A stretch of 64,000 bases of DNA from contig JAPXFQ010002390.1 in the NCBI GenBank assembly GCA_028564705.1, positions 402,501 to 466,500 on the forward strand, in the 5' to 3' direction. This DNA is from Apricaphanius iberus (taxonomy: Eukaryota; Chordata; Actinopteri; Cyprinodontiformes; Aphaniidae). Positions 61,626 through 64,000 of the stretch are shown here, one piece after another (positions within the stretch are counted from its first letter, which is position 1; each line of letters starts with the position of its first letter). The position numbers were made by a program, and so were the translations under genes. Below the pieces are notes generated by a model. It did no database searches. It was not told the origin of the DNA and saw only the letters and a program-made list of their open reading frames with translations.

Positions 61626-63045
61626 CTCCATCAAGGAAGCAGGTTTGAACTCACAAGGTCAGGAGTCAACCTTCACCCTAAAGGCCCAATCACTGCACTG
61701 AGGTGGGCGCGGTGTCCGCTTCCACGCTCGTAAACCTCAGGCTAATCCTAACGGCTGGATGCGTTGCGGGGAGGAGGCGTTGCTTCAAAGAGAGAGACAT
61801 GGCTAAAGAGCTAACCCCCCTCCCCCCCAGCTGCGTGTCAAATGGATCGGTTGACTTGTCTGACCCTAAAAAAGAGAAATAAATGACGTTCGGCCCTTAC
61901 AGGGAAGCATCAAATGTCAAGGTTTAAGCAAAGAACAAGAGGATTGTTCTCCATGTGTTCTTGTTTCACTAGGAACACATGGAATTTCGTCTAACTGGCT
62001 TAGACATCTGGATGGAGGAATGGATGGATGGGTGTATTTTTATGTGACGTGAATTCTGAGACAAACTCTTATACATGCATAAACGTATCATTTAACAGAA
62101 CCGAGACGGGTCCAGCCATTCAACTATCGGGCCTATTAAAGACAGATTACAACTTTTGTGGAAATGTTATGCAACCATACCATGTACTGACCAAAGACAA
62201 CCAGCACAGAGCGCTGTAGGCTATTAACAGGGTCTTTTGGATGCCGCAAAGAAGATAAGTTGCTCTGGTTGGATTCCAAAATAGATATTAGAGTTTGGCT
62301 TAGTAAAACAAGAGCAAAGCTGGCACAAGCAGGGAAGATGCTAATACATTACCAGTCTTAGGATCATAGGAACATACTTGCTTTTAATCACGCGTTTATC
62401 ATGGCTTCCTAGCATAGCTTACGTTTGTTTAAAGCATTGTTTGTGCATGGCCCCTTAAATTAACGCAACGCGTCCACAAGCGGTAATATGAGTGTTACCG
62501 CTAGGGGGAAAGTAGAGCGCTATTTGACTGGCTTTACGTACACAGAGTCAACGCCGGCAAAAGCAGTAGGAAAAAAGAACAATAGTGGTAAATATTGTCT
62601 TACTTACCTTCTACGACACCGCTGCCATCTTTTTCTGTCTGAAGCGTAACCATCTGATTATCCTCTGTGGTTGCCATGTTGGTTTTGTCTCTACACTACA
62701 AACCCGCCAGTCTAAAAACTGGTCTGACAGATGTACTCTGCCCCCTACTGTAACTCTCCAGCAGTACGTGCATTATGCAAGCAAGTACGTCCCCAAGATG
62801 CAGCCTGCTGCTTTTGTCAACGCAACTTTACACCGGCTTAAAAACTAAGTTTGTTCCAGGCCTCAAGCCGTGTTTACACCAGCCAGCGCGTCCACGGAGC
62901 AGAGCTAGATTACATGCAAAGTCTATGGTACCAGTGCAGCAAGGGCGCGGCAAGCTGACATGTATGCAGCAAGTTGCGTGTTGGCGCAGCAGGCATCTGC
63001 GCGACCATGCAGCTGCTGCTTGGACGGTCTGTCAAGACGGAAGAC

Positions 63046-63320
63046 GGAGGACGAGATGCCGGCTTGAGGTACCTAAACAGTGGGGAAGATGGGAGGATGA
63101 GGTGCCGGCTGGAGCTATCAAAACAGCGGGGGAAGATGGAGGACGAGATGCTGGCTGGAGCTACCGAAACAGTGGGGAAGATGGAGGACGAGATGCCGGC
63201 TGAAGCTACCTAAACAGTGGGGAAGATGGGAGGATGAGGTGCCGGCTGGAGCTATCAAAACAGCGGGGGAAGATGGAGGACGAGATGCCGGCTGAAGCTA
63301 CCAAAACACCGGAGGAGACG
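63046..63320. repeat. 45-bp GC-rich minisatellite, about 6 copies
   Basis: Units carry ggacgagatgccggctg, agctacc and aaacagtggggaagatgg, in two alternating variants (ggacgagatgccgg and ggatgaggtgccgg). Open frames over it are repeats, not genes. Confidence 0.85.
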
Positions 63321-63689
63321 GAGAAATAGATGTTGGCATGAGTCAGCTAGATCAAGCTGGAAGGCTGCAGAGACCGAGTCTCAGGAAGAGATCGGACCTT
63401 ATATGGGGGAAGATATGGGAGTGCAAGGTAAATAATTAAATATTTTATTTTTCAATTTCTTGTTATGTTAGCTAACGCTAGCCAAACACGGATAGGGCAA
63501 CTACGGTACTAAATACGCACTGGTACTTTCCCATTGTGTATTCAGACAAAATCTGCAAAAAACCGGTGGAAGATGTTGAGGGACATGTATGTCAAGTAGA
63601 GGAGAAAGACATTTATATATATAAGTATGCATGATACAAGATATTTCATTGTGGTTACCTAAAAGGGTTTAGTAGTTTTTGTTTTTTAT

Positions 63690-63795
63690 GAGGGAGGGTC
63701 CCCACATATCGGTATCGGTTAATATCGGTATCGGAAATTATTAGCTACATCGGTATATCGGATATCAGTAGAAGAGCCAATATCGAAGATCCCTA
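63690..63795. mobile_element. hAT-like terminal fragment
   Basis: tatcggtatcggttaatatc, then ggtatcggaaattattagct and aatatcgaagatcccta. This is the pattern of one end of a hAT-like element; the other end was not identified. Confidence 0.4.
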
Positions 63796-64000
63796 ATTCT
63801 AATAGTTGTTATGATGAAAACTTGAGAAATACACGCAAGGAAGGGAGTTAGCGATGTCCTCAGCAGCAGATAATGTTGCATAGAAACTAGGTTTAAAAGG
63901 AGAAGTTTTATTTGCCGACTTGTCTCCTAGCAGTAAAAAAAAAAAATCATCCTACTAGTGATGGGTTTCTAACAAAGCTCAGATGAAACAGAAACCACAT

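Larger units (their letters stand above)
53854..64000 (-). other. mmp11 upstream sequence or intron 1
   Basis: The first mmp11 exon was not found here. It holds Tc1 copy 2, a SINE-like part (57730-57830), a LINE fragment (59960-60050), a hAT-like element, GGAT repeats and a 45-bp minisatellite. 53860-55600 and 57840-59950 are single-copy by eye, with no gene recognised. Confidence 0.6.

Noticed and set aside
63003..63213. Open frames with repeated MEDEM and GATE motifs
   Set aside because: They read through the 45-bp minisatellite.

Overview
The window looks like a piece of a ray-finned fish genome, probably a spiny-rayed (percomorph) teleost. It is AT-rich, the genes are split into short exons with GT-AG introns, and the introns and gaps are full of fish-type DNA transposons (several Tc1/mariner families, hAT-like and other inverted-repeat elements), LINE 3' ends with (TTGAA)n, (TGAT)n or (TATTC)n tails, SINE-like pieces and CATC-type satellites. 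Species and family assignments come from recognition only; no search was run.

Two protein-coding genes can be reconstructed exon by exon, both on the minus strand. (1) A Derlin of the DERL3 type, complete in seven coding exons from the ATG at 18921 to the stop at 7376 (231 aa). It is an ER-membrane factor of ER-associated degradation (ERAD). About 90 bp upstream of the start codon lie a GC box and a CCAAT-N9-CCACC element one base away from the ER-stress response element. (2) Matrix metalloproteinase 11 (stromelysin-3), with seven coding exons from 53853 to the stop at 25042 (444 aa). It shows the cysteine switch, a furin site, the catalytic zinc motif, a proline-rich hinge and a four-bladed hemopexin domain. 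The first exon (start codon and signal peptide) was not found and is either upstream on the minus strand in 53.9-64 kb or beyond the window. MMP11 and DERL3 are also close together on human chromosome 22q11, so this is a conserved neighbourhood. The two proteins act in different places (ER quality control; secreted protease) and there is no operon-like link.

Layout: 1-7.4 kb is gap sequence with simple repeats, hAT-like elements, a degraded Tc1-like copy and two weak terminal-exon candidates. 7.4-18.9 kb is derl3, whose introns hold a 100-bp satellite and a 1.5-kb CATC satellite. 18.9-25.0 kb is intergenic, with the derl3 promoter, an AT-rich block, a Tc1 remnant and a second Tc1 element inserted at its end. 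25.0-53.9 kb is mmp11, with introns crowded by transposons, including a LINE tail that stops a few bases from the exon 5 splice donor. 53.9-64 kb is upstream sequence or intron 1 of mmp11, with a second copy of the Tc1 element, a hAT-like element carrying a 59-bp palindrome, GGAT repeats and a 45-bp minisatellite.

I found no tRNA, rRNA or CRISPR array, and no clearly new biological system. The most interesting items are the ERSE-like promoter element, the paired unusual splice donors in derl3, the LINE next to an mmp11 splice site, the two Tc1 copies that share the same disabling changes, and the higher-order satellites.
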